From assembly GCF_910592395.1 (NCBI RefSeq), contig NC_088321.1, positions 5,396,001 through 5,460,000 on the forward strand: a DNA stretch of 64,000 nucleotides, written 5' to 3'. Positions 23,123 through 34,520 of the stretch are shown one piece after another. The notes under the pieces were generated by a model, which saw nothing but the letters and a program-made list of their open reading frames with translations, searched no databases and had not been told where the DNA came from. The stretch comes from Lineus longissimus (lineage: Eukaryota; Nemertea; Pilidiophora; Heteronemertea; Lineidae). Positions within the stretch are counted from its first letter, which is position 1. Every line of letters begins with the position of its first letter. Made by a program: the position numbers and the translations under genes.

Positions 23123-25834
23123 TAATGTTTTAAAACCACTGATTTTGACTGAAAGACCACTGCAAAGCACTGCCACCTGCATATCATTATGAACGACATA
23201 TTTCAAAAACACTGCCTATGACTGAGAGTACTGATTTCCACTTCTCCAACTCTGATCGAAACCCGTGGCATTTTCAAAATGACTGAAAACCACTGCTTTA
23301 TGACTGGTGAGATTAAGATTTGATGGCAGTGTAAAGCAGTGGTAATTGCAGTCAAAGTCAGGCTGTAGGTGCTGTAATGTATGCATGCACTGCAAGATAT
23401 CTGCATGGGAGCTGCAGTCAACAGCTGATGTTGTGGGCATCAATATATACACATCAATCAGTCTGTTAGATCATTATTCTAGAGGCCGCGTGCAGTAACT
23501 TTATTTGGATGTCAATTTGATATTCAATCCCTGACATCACTGACAATAGCTAAGTGCCATGTGTGGTTTCAATTGTCTAGTAACCCCATCTGACCACTGT
23601 CATTATTGCTTCAGTGACAAAGTTTGCAATGACGTAGGTCAAGGACGTAAATTTGTCATTTAAAATGGTGTTTTTTACTGTGACACATTATCATGCAATG
23701 GCGATGTCCTCTATTTGTGCACGACTTGCAGATGACGTCATCACTGCCACATTGGACGCAAACACATCATCTAAAATAGGACAGCAAAAGTAACAGTTGG
23801 CTAGAAATTTTTGCTTTTTCGCACAATTTCTTTGGTTGTCATCAGCACGGGGGGGGGGGGGTCACATCCCCCAACATCTCTCTCGGCATCTGTGCCTGCA
23901 TGCCATTGAATAAATTATTCATATTAACACTGAATATGACTCCCGACCTCTATTTTTGATTGCTGTATAACTGCGTGACTGAAAAACACTCCCTATGACT
24001 GCTTTCCACTGATTTCAACACTGCCTTAAAAATGTAAGGTAATTTTATGGTGAACTTTTCAGAAAAGCCCAATTCAATTCCTCTAAAGATAACTTCTTCT
24101 ACCACACAACTTTTAGCCTATTCCAGGGCAGGTTTAGACACAAGTCTAATCCCAATCTCAGACATAAACACTTCTTTGTGTCATTGATCTTGGGAAATCC
24201 ACTGATAAAGCAGTAAGACAATACCTACTTATTTGTGGACCATTAAGTCAGGTAAGGGCATGGTCAAAATTGTTCCAGGAAACAAAGTCTCACTACTTAT
24301 CTTTTTGTTCTACAAATTTCATGTTCATGCATAGCTATTTAGTTGGCTTTACATATATATATTTCTTTCTATTGGTAGAGGCGTGTTATCATCTTGACTT
24401 TTGTCATAGCCAGAGCAGGCCTGGACCTACCCCTGGATTATTTGTATGTGTAGTATTTAGCTTACCTAAGTTAAGTTTGGCAAGCTAACATGATTGCCAA
24501 ATTAGCTTGATTAATGTTATGCAATCAGTAATTAGTAGTTTTCATGTTAAATCAAATGCTGTATATCCGACATTCAGGATTGGCACTCCAACCGGGGAAG
24601 ACTTATACCAGAACTGGATCCCAGTTTTGTGATCTGTGAATGTATCAACACCTGGACTTGATAATATATCATTTAGAAGGGATTTCTGTATTCAAGTCTT
24701 TACTGAATACTATTGAGCTAGTCCACCCTGAATTTCCAACATATTAGTAACACTGCAACCTGACTGAATCCTGACTGACATCACACTCCTTTTCGGTGAG
24801 GGACGGCACCTAGCCAGATAATATACATCATCTATACCTCAAACAATTTTTTAGAAGAGTTTACAAAAATGATTCTTCTGAAAATGGAATTGCAATGAGA
24901 CCAAGGTATTTTAAATGCAAAATGTCTTCAAAACCTCAAATGATTGTACAATGTCCAATGATAGACCATGTGTGAGCTAAGTATAGACTATTTGTCTATG
25001 AGAGCTACATATGGACTTGGTTCGCAGCAGTTGATATAAATGATAGAAAACTATTAAAACCTTTGACTTTAACTAAACAGCTAGACTAAAACTAAACATA
25101 CTCTACATGTATTAGTGATAAACAGTGTACATGTACAGGACCAATAAACTTTGATCCACAGCAGTGAGTACATAAAATGCTAAAAAAAATTATGAAGAGA
25201 ATAGCCTGAGACAAAAACCAAATAACAAGACTAAACTCAACATTTGCTACACGTACCCGTAATTAACAATGAACAGTAACCAATAGCAGATAAGATGAAC
25301 AGGTAAGGATGAAAGTGCAATAAACAAAACAGATCTTTGCTATTATAAAGAAAATGACTTCATTCAAGAATTTGGAGAAGTTATTGAGACAAAGAGAGCA
25401 AAATGCCTACATTGTATTTTAAAGTATAACAGGGTCATGAAAACACAATTTTTCTTCAAGACCTAAACCTGCATTCATCTCCAAGGCTACCACAATTACC
25501 TGAGAAAGACCATTAAACCAACCGGATTCACATTAGCAAAATATATAGGTATGACTTAGTGGACAATGCATATTGGTTAAGAAATGTGCTCTATAGTATA
25601 TAGCCAAATCAACATTTTATGCCATTTTTAGAGATCCAGTCGTGGCACAAGTCTTTATTTAGACTATAGCAGAACGTGGTAAAAATAACTAAATTAGTGA
25701 TTGCTTCCTATGCAGCTCATTGGTTACATAATCACCTACCTATGGGGAACTCGAAACTGCTAACATTTATCAATGGAAGCTTATTCTCGCCTTAAGTTTC
25801 AACCGGGCCGTTTAAAACTCCGGCTTTTTATAAG
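23123..25834. other. Intergenic, no gene recognised
   Basis: Short open frames only. A G run at 23848-23860. Recurrent CACTGC/GACTG words at 23130-23340 and 23990-24040. No exon or transposon ends identified. Confidence 0.4.
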
Positions 25835-26212
25835 AGCTTGCTGTAGGTTACCTTTAACCTCTGTGACCTTGAAAAGTAGGTCAAATGAAAAACCCATGTG
25901 ACAAATACCTTATGGTGGTTAGATGTATCCATGATATCGAATTGGTGGCAGGTAATCACATTTCTACATTTTTTCTGAATTTAGCCACCTGTTGGCAAAT
26001 TGATGAATGAAATGGAACCAAACTCTCGGCCATAGGATGACTTGACAATGTACTCATAGGGTTTTACGAAATGTGGGATCAATGGTCACTGCAGTTAAGA
26101 AATGTGACATAATTAAAGCCAAATTACCAATTTACGCCATTTGAACTCTGTGACCTTGAAAAATAGGTCAAATGAAAACCTTGTTTAGCATGCGATGTAT
26201 CCTTGCTATATA
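25835..26212 (+). repeat. AR repeat, degraded copy
   Basis: Two half-site blocks (~25855 and ~26142) separated by one monomer whose CTCF-like core is lost. It abuts the stop codon of the HECT-like gene on the other strand. Confidence 0.6.
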
Positions 26213-26707
26213 TTATTGAAAAATGGGGAGATAATGATGGTCTGAATCAAAGATTTTATTTCTTACACAGTCAAACCTTTCCGAGTCAGATCGCATGATG
26301 TAAAGATTCAGATTTCTCTGTAGTTGTTCAAAACTCAGGTAGTACCTGCTAAGATGTAAAATACAGCCACATGTGTGCGTAATGGGTCGAAGTTCGAACC
26401 AATTAAGAGAGTTGAAAGCAATCTTCAACTCCTCTATAAGGCAATCAGAAGAGGTCCAAAATACTAACAACTGGACAAGTTCCTTTGCATTCAATTCAGC
26501 AACATATTGCTCAAAATAACCATAAACACGTAATTCCATTTCAAGGAATACTTTCAAAGTTTCATCATCATCATCATCACGAGGAATAGGATCATTAGGT
26601 CCTCGCATCTTCGAATACTCTATTATAACTTTGGCAGCAATTCTGTCTGCCATTGGCTTCAAAGTTTCAAAAAACTTAGCCAAATCTCTGTGGTGATCCC
26701 ATCCCAT
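26213..26707 (-). pseudogene. HECT-like C-lobe exon
   Basis: Open frame of about 164 codons. LVQLLVFWTSSDCL matches the HECT LxxFWTGxxxxP block, and ITHTCGCILHLSRYYLSFEQ matches the C-terminal loop with the thioester Cys (TxTC...LxLPxYxS). A run DDDDD near residue 45 looks like a recent expansion. Its 5' splice acceptor is unclear; candidates lie at ~26715-26745. The frame itself is open to the stop. Confidence 0.7.
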
Positions 26708-26861
26708 AGGTATACTTCATACCCAACCTCAACTGGGTAAGCGTCCACATCTTTGAATAGAAAAGTTACACTCTGGCAACACTGACAATCAAGTCTGTCA
26801 AGTTGGCAGGAGTTGGTCTAACCCTACAGTTGACTTGTATGGTGTCAAAATTGTAATGCAC

Positions 26862-27384
26862 CTGGAAACATGCTTCATTTCCTTCAACAATTCTGGTTCT
26901 TCCAGAATATTCCTGAGAAAACTCTCGTCATTCTCAGGTACATACCTTAAGAAAACTCGATGTACATGGTGTCAGGCACCTGCAGTTGAAATAACGTGGC
27001 AAGAGAGTCTTTACAAATGGAAGGGGAAAAGTATCCCAACAAGACTACAGCATGAGAAATATTTCTGCCTAAAAGGAACATTTTATCTCTCCCACACCAT
27101 TCATGGTTCATAATGGGAACCTTTTCATTTCTCCTTATAAAAAACTCCAAAAAAACTTTCCGAAAAAAAATTGTAAACATCTCTCTGGTGACACCATCTA
27201 GATCTTCAGCCACCTCCTATCCCACTATCACCACTACAGTACGATGAAAAACCAAGTCCCGATCCTTCCTGTGATAGTCCATAAGACTTAGAATTGAACC
27301 CCTGCGGACAAAGATCCTTCTCTCTTGTCCAGCTCCCATGAAAATCTTGAGCTCCATTGATCATTTTCGGAGTTGCAGCTAAAT
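26862..27384 (-). pseudogene. HECT-like N-lobe exon with stop and frameshift
   Basis: Starts after the acceptor ctctttcag. Reads GQERRIFVRRGSILSLMDYH, then RTVVVIVG, TAG, EVAEDLDGVTREMFTIFFR, then CGRDKMFLLGRNISHAVVLL. The DxxGVxREFF block and the GRxIxxAxxxxG helix are HECT N-lobe landmarks. A 1-base frame change near 26948 joins VPDTMYIEFS to YVPENDESFLRNILEEPELL. An exon end is possible at 26862 (TTTCCAG|gtgcat). The TAG in VVIVG*EVAED is a clear lesion. Confidence 0.65.
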
Positions 27385-28593
27385 CTGAAAGAGCGAAAAA
27401 AAAGATTTTGAATCACACGAGATAAAACATTGGGTGGGATGAATAAGCCAGTAAATGCTTTTACTCCAAAAGTGAAAAATGGCTAAGCAAAAGTATCAAG
27501 AAGTTGATCTGCCTATTCCAGGAAAGTAATCCAGAAATGGGGATCACAAATTGGGAAATCCAGAATATCGAATATTTGCACATTTAAAGAGGGGAATTCA
27601 TGACACTGCGCCAGACTAAATTAGTTGTGTCGTCACATTAATCCTTTTGTTTCGCAATAGCAACATCAGTCATGACACTTCAAAGAAAACTGACAACTGG
27701 TTTGCCTCAAGAGCCCAAAGCGATGCGGACATAACATTGTGAATGGACTATAATCTATATTAGTAGGGATTCTTCTCCCCAGAAAATTATCCGGCACACT
27801 CTCGTCACGGGTGGACGTGGTGTATGCACGTACATAATGGAATGCACTGCAAATGGTAGCTAGATTCAACCTTGTCCGCGAACTGAACATACAGTCTGGG
27901 TTCCAGGGTGATGTCCCGTATGAAAATACACAGAGGTATGCATGTGAAACCTCACTGAACTCGCCGGTTACAGCAATACCAATAAAGGAAATTATTCTGA
28001 AAGTGTCCTTCCCCTTGCTTCCGATTGTCTCGTATTGTAATATTTCTGCGCCTAGGATTGAAATTCAATCAGCCCTTATTTTGATACCGCTGTTTGATCA
28101 GTTGTTTCGCCACAAATCAAAGCTGAAAATCATAGCCTGGTACTGCTGGCCACCGTCAGATGGCAGGGTGTTGATACCCCGGGAATTCCTTGATCAACAT
28201 CGTCCCCGGTGGAAGATGCGTATGGAAATACACTGAACAATACATGTAAAGAATTGAACGGCACGAGGATACCGCGTGTGTTTCATACACAGCATTCACG
28301 TCGTTCATATCATTCTTCTTCGCTATCTTCCAAGTTTCATGCAAATTTCTCGCGTTCCTAATAATGGCACCCCCCCCCCATCAAAGCCGGAGACTCCAGA
28401 GTCTGGCAAGACTCAACTGACAATTCTAGTTATTGTTTTTTGTAGATGATAAACACAAAACCAACCCGTGTGTTTTAATATTAATCAGATCACATGCTCC
28501 TGATGGTTTTTGGCCTAGAAAACCACTCAACTTGTGATGTGAATGGATCCCAAAAACAAGAAGGACCAGAGAACATACCAGTCATTGCCACAC

Positions 28594-28679
28594 CTGGCAT
28601 GTTTCTCATTCTCGGTTGGTTCATGTACACTATCAGCTGCCACCTCTTCTTCATCAGAGCTGTCATCTTCTTCCACATC
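28594..28679 (-). pseudogene. Acidic linker exon of the HECT-like gene
   Basis: 86 bases between ctttttag and gtgtgg. Phase 0 start, open, reading DVEEDDSSDEEEVAADSVHE. Matches the phase 0 end of the exon at 29334. Compositionally an acidic linker between the ubiquitin-like fold and the HECT-like domain. Confidence 0.6.
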
Positions 28680-29333
28680 CTAAAAAGACGCATGTTTTTG
28701 AAGTTATATGATTACAATACACACTGAATGTGATCCGAAATAGAAATAGAAATCCCCAAATTCAAATCACCCTAAGGTAAGTAATCTACATCGATATGTA
28801 TCTCGCTGTAACTGTGTTGCTTCATACTCATATACCAGGGGTCTCAAAGACCATCCACGCTCCAACACTCACTTTTTGGTTAACTCACATGAATTCCATG
28901 ATCTCAATTCTGACAAACACCAACTAGATCCCCATAAATCAATCAAAATGTTGCTTGAATCAGATTCTATCTCTATATCATGGTGACCTGCTGCATACAA
29001 CATGTGCATGTATATATGAATTACTACTACAAAACAGATGAAACTGGATCTGCTCAAGTTAATCATCAAACACTCTGAACGAAATGAATGGTTAGCCATT
29101 TAATCTCTAGCTATTCACCAGGACGTTTGCACTCATATAAGTTATGCATGTCTATTTGTACACATAAAAAATTTATGTTTAAATCTGTTAGTTTGAAATC
29201 TAAACTATTGTTAGGTTGAAATTTAAAAGAATGTTTTTTCACAGTACATTTGTCAAGGTTGGGTATATGCTAGATGTACATTCAGAAATAGCACTATGGA
29301 CTGGAGTTCAGATATTTCTTACTCTCAACTTAC

Positions 29334-29488
29334 CACATCATCGACTGCAACATCCTTCACCATCAATGACGTATTAGAGGAAATACCGACATCAGTAAGG
29401 CTATCTTCGAAACTTGGAAGTTCTTTCCCAGCAAGAAATAACTTCACAGCAGGTGATGAGCTGGATCCTTCAACACAATAAACAGGAG
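29334..29488 (-). pseudogene. UBX-like fold exon, second half
   Basis: 155 bases between ttttcag and gtaagt, starting with two bases that complete the codon left by the exon at 29706. Reads AVKLFLAGKELPSFEDSL then TDVGISSNTSLMVKDV. The pattern hydrophobic strand - turn - LxDxGIxxxTSLxV is that of a ubiquitin/UBX fold C-terminal half. Confidence 0.65.
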
Positions 29489-29705
29489 CTGAAAACAAAA
29501 TTGAAAGTAAATTCAGTTGATAACTGCATGAACATGTCTGGCATTCATTGTTGTCATTGAAAAGATGAAAAGAATAATACTTTTTGAGGTATTACTTTGA
29601 ACTTCTTCAGCCAGCCAGTTTCCGAAAAAATGCAATATCTTGCAATGTGACCCAAGTATTAGCAGGGTGAATGATACAGGTAGTGATAGAGACATTTTCA
29701 CTTAC

Positions 29706-29811
29706 CAATACATCATTAGTGACGGAACCGTCGTCTCAATGGGCGATTACTACGAAGTGAAATCAATATCCCTTCTTCAGGTTCATCACCAACGTCCTTG
29801 AGCTTTCGTAA
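29706..29811 (-). pseudogene. UBX-like fold exon, first half, with TAA TGA
   Basis: 106 bases between ttcag and gtaagt. Reads LRKLKDVGDEPEEGILISLR then SNRPLRRRFRH, followed in frame by TAA TGA. The P-E-E-G-x-x-I-x-x-R...LRRRF pattern is the first hairpin of UBX domains. The exon phase fits both neighbours when read through the stops, so these look like two nonsense substitutions rather than an exon-boundary error. CAA-to-TAA and CGA-to-TGA transitions would explain them. Confidence 0.65.
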
Positions 29812-30120
29812 CTGAACCCAAAGGAGAAAGCTGGGACTTAGTAAGCAAGCAAAATGATTTATCAACACAATCGAACTTTTGCAAATCTAACGATATCATT
29901 TTCTCTTTGGAAAAAGACAACCATAAAGATTTGTCTGTCTATCATTACTGACTACTGTAAGTGTAATGGCACAAAGTTTGACCACTGAAGCCTCTAAATA
30001 CTTCTGATACTAAGGCTGAACACAATTTGTTAGGCGAAAACTGGTGTCAAGTAGTTATCTCATCAGTTGGCAAACAATGGATACATTGCTTTGCTTTCAA
30101 GAAGAATGAAAATCGTGTAC

Positions 30121-30210
30121 CTCTTTCCTCTCTTCTTGAGCGGCTGCTCTCCTCCTCCTTTGTGTTCGAGCCATCCTCAAATTCAACTGGGCTTGTCTTC
30201 TATCTGATTC
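30121..30210 (-). pseudogene. Basic helical linker exon
   Basis: Exactly 30 codons, phase 0 to 0, between ttttag and gtacac. Reads ESDRRQAQLNLRMARTQRRR then RAAAQEERKE. The charged helix precedes the UBX-like fold, as in FAF-type UBX proteins, where a QxxxxSLxxDxxK/R-E helix leads into the UBX domain. Confidence 0.65.
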
Positions 30211-30296
30211 CTAAAATATATTATAAATTGTTCTGTAACGTAAGCAATTAAATGTCGAGTGGTATAGTCCCGAATATGAACACGGTGGATCAACAA

Positions 30297-31450
30297 TGAA
30301 ATGAAACGGCCAGGGGCCATTGTGCGCACTGTATAGATTTATCGGTGGTTAGGAATTCATCCTGGTTAAGAAATATTCTACATGTATAGTATATAGGTCA
30401 AACCAAAAGTTGGTATGATATGTGATATATCGTTGCTTGGAGTACCTACCATAAAATTATCATTGAAAACAAGTCACTAATAAGCGAGATAATGCACTTT
30501 TTACCTTTTTTTGCTTTGGCCTCCTGGTGGCCAAGTCGAGAATTAGATCACATCGAAATTCGGTGTCTGCGGTTATATGACAAAGGGAGTCATGTGCACC
30601 AAATTTCAAGTTCATAGCTTTAGCGGTTAAGAAACATGCCATAGTTACACTCAAATGACCAATTTATGCCATTTGACCTCTGTGACCTTAAAAAATTAGG
30701 TCAATTCAAACACCTGTATGATATGTAATGTATCGGAAACGAGTCACTCATAAGAGAGAAATCACACTTTTTAGGTTTCCACTTCTGGCCCACTGGTGGC
30801 AAAGTCAAGAATCAGATCGGACCGAAACTCGTTGTCAGAGGGAACATGACATAGGGAGTCATGTGTACCAAATTTCAAATTCATAGCTTTAGCGGTTAAG
30901 AAACGTGCCATTGTGTTACACTCCATTGGCCAATTCACACCGTTTGACCTCTGTGACCTTGAAAATCAGATCAGACTGAAATTCATTGTCAGAGGTTACA
31001 TGATGTAGGGAGTCATGTGTACCAAATTTCAAGTTCATAGCTTTATCGGTTAAGAAACGTGCCATAGTTACACTCAAACGGACAATTTATGCCATTTGAC
31101 CTCTGTGACCTTGAAAATTAAGTCAAATCAATAAAAACCGGATGATATGTGATGTACCCTTACTAGGAAAACCTACCATAAAAATTTTATCAAAAATGAG
31201 TCACTTATAAGAGAGATATCACACTTTTTAGGTTTCAATTTCTGGCTCCCTGGTGACCAAGTCAAGAATCTGATCCAACCGAAATTCATTGTCAGATGTC
31301 ACCTAACCTGGGGAGTCCTCTGTACACAGTTTCAAGTTCATAGCTCTAGTGGTTAAGAAACGTGCCACTGTTTTTAAAACAGGATACAGACAATGACGAC
31401 GACGACAGACACTGCAATGTTGTATAGACTCCCCTACAGTGAGCCAAAAA
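30297..31450 (+). repeat. AR element with both ends, ~3 monomers
   Basis: Starts ATGAAACGGCCAGGGGCCAT and ends TATAGACTCCCCTACAGTGA followed by GCCAAAAA. Exact half-site blocks (TGACCTCTGTGACCTTGA) at 30945-30962 and 31097-31114. One-mismatch CTCF-like cores at ~30518, 30787 and 31244. Sits in an intron of the HECT-like gene. The start and end carry GCTCACYGTA in inverted orientation. No target duplication was seen. Confidence 0.8.
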
Positions 31451-31796
31451 GGTAATCTTAAAATAAACAGCTTTTATATGATAAGTAAATGCCATTGATA
31501 TTTCATTACATGTATTGTAAAGGAGGAGCAAGGCCCTTTCCATCGATGTCTTCCATGGATGACTGCACATCATTGTCTTGAAAATGACATGCAGAAATCT
31601 AATTTTTCGAAATCGCCTAGGTTTAAGCAGGTTTGAGACATGAACTTCCAAACAAATGACACCTCTCAATGCTTGATTGATCAGCCGCAATGATTGTGGG
31701 CCGTCAGTTATATGGTTTTGTCATCATGTGTTTAATCTCCTTGGTTGCTGTGGTGGTCATTGCCTAGGGACATTCCGAAAAACAGAAAATACAAGA

Positions 31797-31859
31797 TGGT
31801 TCAGTTGACAATCGAGCAGCACGTATTCATGGTGGAAACGTTCCTTCAAACATGAAGTT
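31797..31859 (+). pseudogene. DUF4817-like HTH transposase fragment
   Basis: Twenty codons starting ATG, reading MVQLTIEQHVFMVETFLQT before a stop. This is the typical opening of the helix-turn-helix segment found in mariner-like transposase relics of animals. Too short to be sure. Confidence 0.35.
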
Positions 31860-32131
31860 TGATATTTTTGACGTGGCAATGCGGTGAGATGCGACCAGCT
31901 TAATTGGCTTGTGTGACCGTTGTGAAGGCTCAAAAGTCTTCGCTTGATCTCTTAAACCGTGTGAGGTGTTGGAACTGACGTCAAGACGCAGTGGTTGACG
32001 TGATGCTGGGCCCCTTTATGACGTCATGGCTTTGAGACGGACATGACGTCATGCTCCTAGGGAGCATGGCGGCAAAGTTGCGCGGAATGGCGGGGATGCG
32101 CGCCATGTGGGTTATGCCAGGGGTGGTGTGA

Positions 32132-32165
32132 ACGGTTTCGCAGGAGTTGCTCATCAGACACTTAT
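32132..32165 (-). ncRNA. Hammerhead ribozyme candidate
   Basis: On the minus strand: CTGATGA (32157-32151), a 3-bp stem II GCA/TGC with loop ACTCC, then GAAA (32139-32136). Flanking GTGT and ACAC could form helix I, and a minimal helix III with a UH cleavage site lies between GAAA and ACAC. The invariant core and the G10.1-C11.1 pair are present. Penelope-like elements are known to carry hammerheads with very short helix III, and this lies ~370 bases downstream of the Penelope stop codon on the same strand. Helices I and III are weak, so activity is unproven. Confidence 0.45.
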
Positions 32166-32523
32166 AAAGGCGATATTGATCAAGATGGGTTGGCCCTGCA
32201 GAGGCGGGCCGTGGACTGTTGATAGAAAAATGTTCCTATCCTAGATGTGCGGCTGTGGGGAGTAAAAGGCCGCATATCCAGTTGACCTGTAGGTATTTTA
32301 CACGTCGGACAGTCTGGGACCGGAATGGTCCCGATATTCGTTCCAGGGGTCAATAGCTTGACGGATAGTCTGTCCTGAGTGGATAAGATGTGACATGGAG
32401 TGTGTCAGGGTTACGGTTTAAGTAATGCTGCCCCTGTCTTTGGAGTAAGACTGGGGGAACCCTGTAGAGTACACATAGGGAAAAGTTGTTAAAAGACGTG
32501 GCAATGTATGTGTACAGTACATA

Positions 32524-33744
32524 CTAGTCTAGGACATTGAGTCCCAGCGGAGCTACAGTGCGCAATCTATGGATCCATCTGATTTCGATGGTGTCCCTGA
32601 GTACAGCACTTTGGGGCGATTCTGGGTGGGCGTGGATGAAGGACAGGATTGATATGGACACATCATCAATGCCTGCGTGGTTATGGCTGGTGAAGTGCCG
32701 GCCGATGGTGTCATCTTTGTTGCCCTTGGAGATATTGTAAAAGTGTTTTACAAATCTGTCCACGAGGCGGAGCTTGGTTTGACCAACGTATTGTTGGTTG
32801 CATCTTTTGCATGTGATGCAGTAAATGAGGTTACTGCTTTTGCATGTGATGTGCTTCATGGCCGTGTATGAGCGCGTGGTAGTTGTGCTGCCGATCCTTC
32901 CCGTCAGGTTGAGTTTAGGGCAGTAACGACAAGAGGTGTTGGCTCTTGGGCACGCGTTGCGGGAACCCGGAGGCAAACGGGTTGAGCCGGCAGTGGGGAT
33001 TGTAGGTCCCCCTGATTGTGTTGCGGTGTCGGTGAATTTAGCTCTGACCAGAAGATCCCGGAGATTGGGAGGTTTTCTGTGGCCAAATGTGATGCGAGAG
33101 TCATGTAGCTGACGCGTTGCAATGGATTTCAGGAGCACGGGCCAGTTGTGGCTAACAATGCGCTGTAATGCTTGGAAACCTGGAATAAAGGTCGATATAA
33201 GGAAGAAATTGTCCTCAGTCGTCCCTGGTTGATCGTCCGTGTCCAGTGGGGCCTCATCTCTGAGGAGATCAGATCTAGAGGTGCGGTAGGCCCGGATGAG
33301 GGCTGTCTCTACAAGTGGTGCAGGGTAGCCACGTCGCATGAAGTGGCGGCCGATCATGACGGCATTTTCCTCAAAATCTGTGTCCAGGCTACAGATCCGG
33401 CGGATCCTGAGAAATTGACTGTAGGGTGTGCTTTTGAGGCAATGTCTCGGGTGTGCTGAGGAGAACAGCAGGTAGTTGTGCGCGTCAGTAGGTTTGCAGT
33501 ATAGGGACGTAATGATATTACGGTCTTCATTGATGCTGACTACTGTGTCTAGAAAATTCACAGACTGGCTGGAGATTTCCGCCGTGAATTTGATCGTCGG
33601 GTGGGAATCATTGAGATGTTGGATAAAGAGATCCAATTCCCTGCGGCCGTGTGTCCATATTTGGAACACATCATCGATGAACCTAACCCAGGTGAGGGGT
33701 TGTAGGTGGTATGTGTAGACGTGCGTCTCCTCAAAATGTGCCAT
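32524..33744 (-). pseudogene. Penelope RT C-terminus and GIY-YIG endonuclease
   Basis: Starts at the end of motif B (ANIFMAHFEE); then WVRFIDDVFQIW carries the catalytic Asp pair. SVNFLDTVVS and SLYCKPTDAHNYL are typical of the Penelope RT thumb. A Cys-containing linker follows, then the endonuclease: NLIYCITCKRCNQQYVGQTK, R in LRLVDRFVKHF, and IEIRWIHRLRTVAPLGLNVL before the stop. The CxxC before YVGQT and the C-terminal PxGLN are usual in Penelope GIY-YIG domains. The frame is open over 406 codons, so the copy is young apart from one frameshift. Confidence 0.9.
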
Positions 33745-34520
33745 GAAGATGTTGGCAGGGAGGGGGCGACTTTGGTACCCATGGCAACACCTCCGGTCTG
33801 GAGGTAGTTTTCCCCATTGAACTCAAAGTTGTTCATAGTGAGGACTGCATCCAGGAGCAGGACAAGTGAGAAGTTGGTGGGTATTGTATTGGTGTCGCGG
33901 TGGAGTGCTAAAATGCGTTCCACAGCCGTTTTCCCTTCTAAATGTGGGATGTTGGTGTACAGGGAGGTGACGTCCAGGGTCACCAGTAGTGCGTCGTCAG
34001 GGAGTTGGCCTATGTCGCGTAATACCCGTAAAAAGTGTGTTGTATCCTTGATGAAGGATCTCGTTGTTTTGACCAGTGGTTGCAGGAAGCTGTCTACAAA
34101 CGAAGATATTCGTTCTGTGGGGCATCCATTTGCTGACATAATGGGTCGTCCCGGAGGTGGGAGGACTCCCTTGTGTATCTTGGGTAAGAGGTAGAATTGT
34201 GGTGTGCGAGGTTTTCTCTGAATGAGATAGTCCTTGCATTTCTTGCTAATTTCCTTCCAGATATGGAGGTTATTGACAAGCAGTGAGACCTCCGATTGGT
34301 GGCGCTCAGTGAGGTTAGTGTCCTGTTTCGAATAGAAACGGATGTCAGCTAATTGGCGGAGGGCTTCCTTTTTGTAATCTGAAGAGTTCATGACTACCAC
34401 AGCTGACCCCTTGTCTGCAGGTTTGATGATAATGTTCGGTAGGCGTTTAAGTTCCACGCCCACCCAGAATCGCCCCAAAGTGCTGTACTCAGGGACACCA
34501 TCGAAATCAGATGGATCCAT
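33745..34520 (-). pseudogene. Penelope reverse transcriptase, N-terminal and palm part
   Basis: Reads IIIKPADKGSAVVVM (the Penelope RT0/RT1 landmark), FYLLPKIHK, GRPIMSANGCPTERIS, LLVTLDVTSLYTNIPH (catalytic Asp motif A) and LQTGGVAMGTKVAPS (motif B), where the frame breaks. A missing base near 33758-33762 displaces the expected continuation into another frame, which goes on at 33744. Preceded by ~22 codons of antisense sequence from the inverted repeat. RT of this kind is sister to telomerase RT. Confidence 0.85.

Noticed and set aside
27853-28236. 127-codon plus-strand frame in a HECT-gene intron
   Set aside because: No recognisable motif, no supporting splice sites, and it lies opposite a gene with clear exons on the other strand.
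30460-30654. Recurring short frames MARFLTTKAMNLKFG... on the minus strand (also ~36675, 37110, 58812, 58984)
   Set aside because: They are antisense readings of the AR monomer (gttaagaaacgtgccat), present because the repeat is, with no conserved start, stop or domain.
33172-34194. Plus-strand frames across the Penelope element
   Set aside because: Antisense shadows of the RT/GIY-YIG frame, without motifs.
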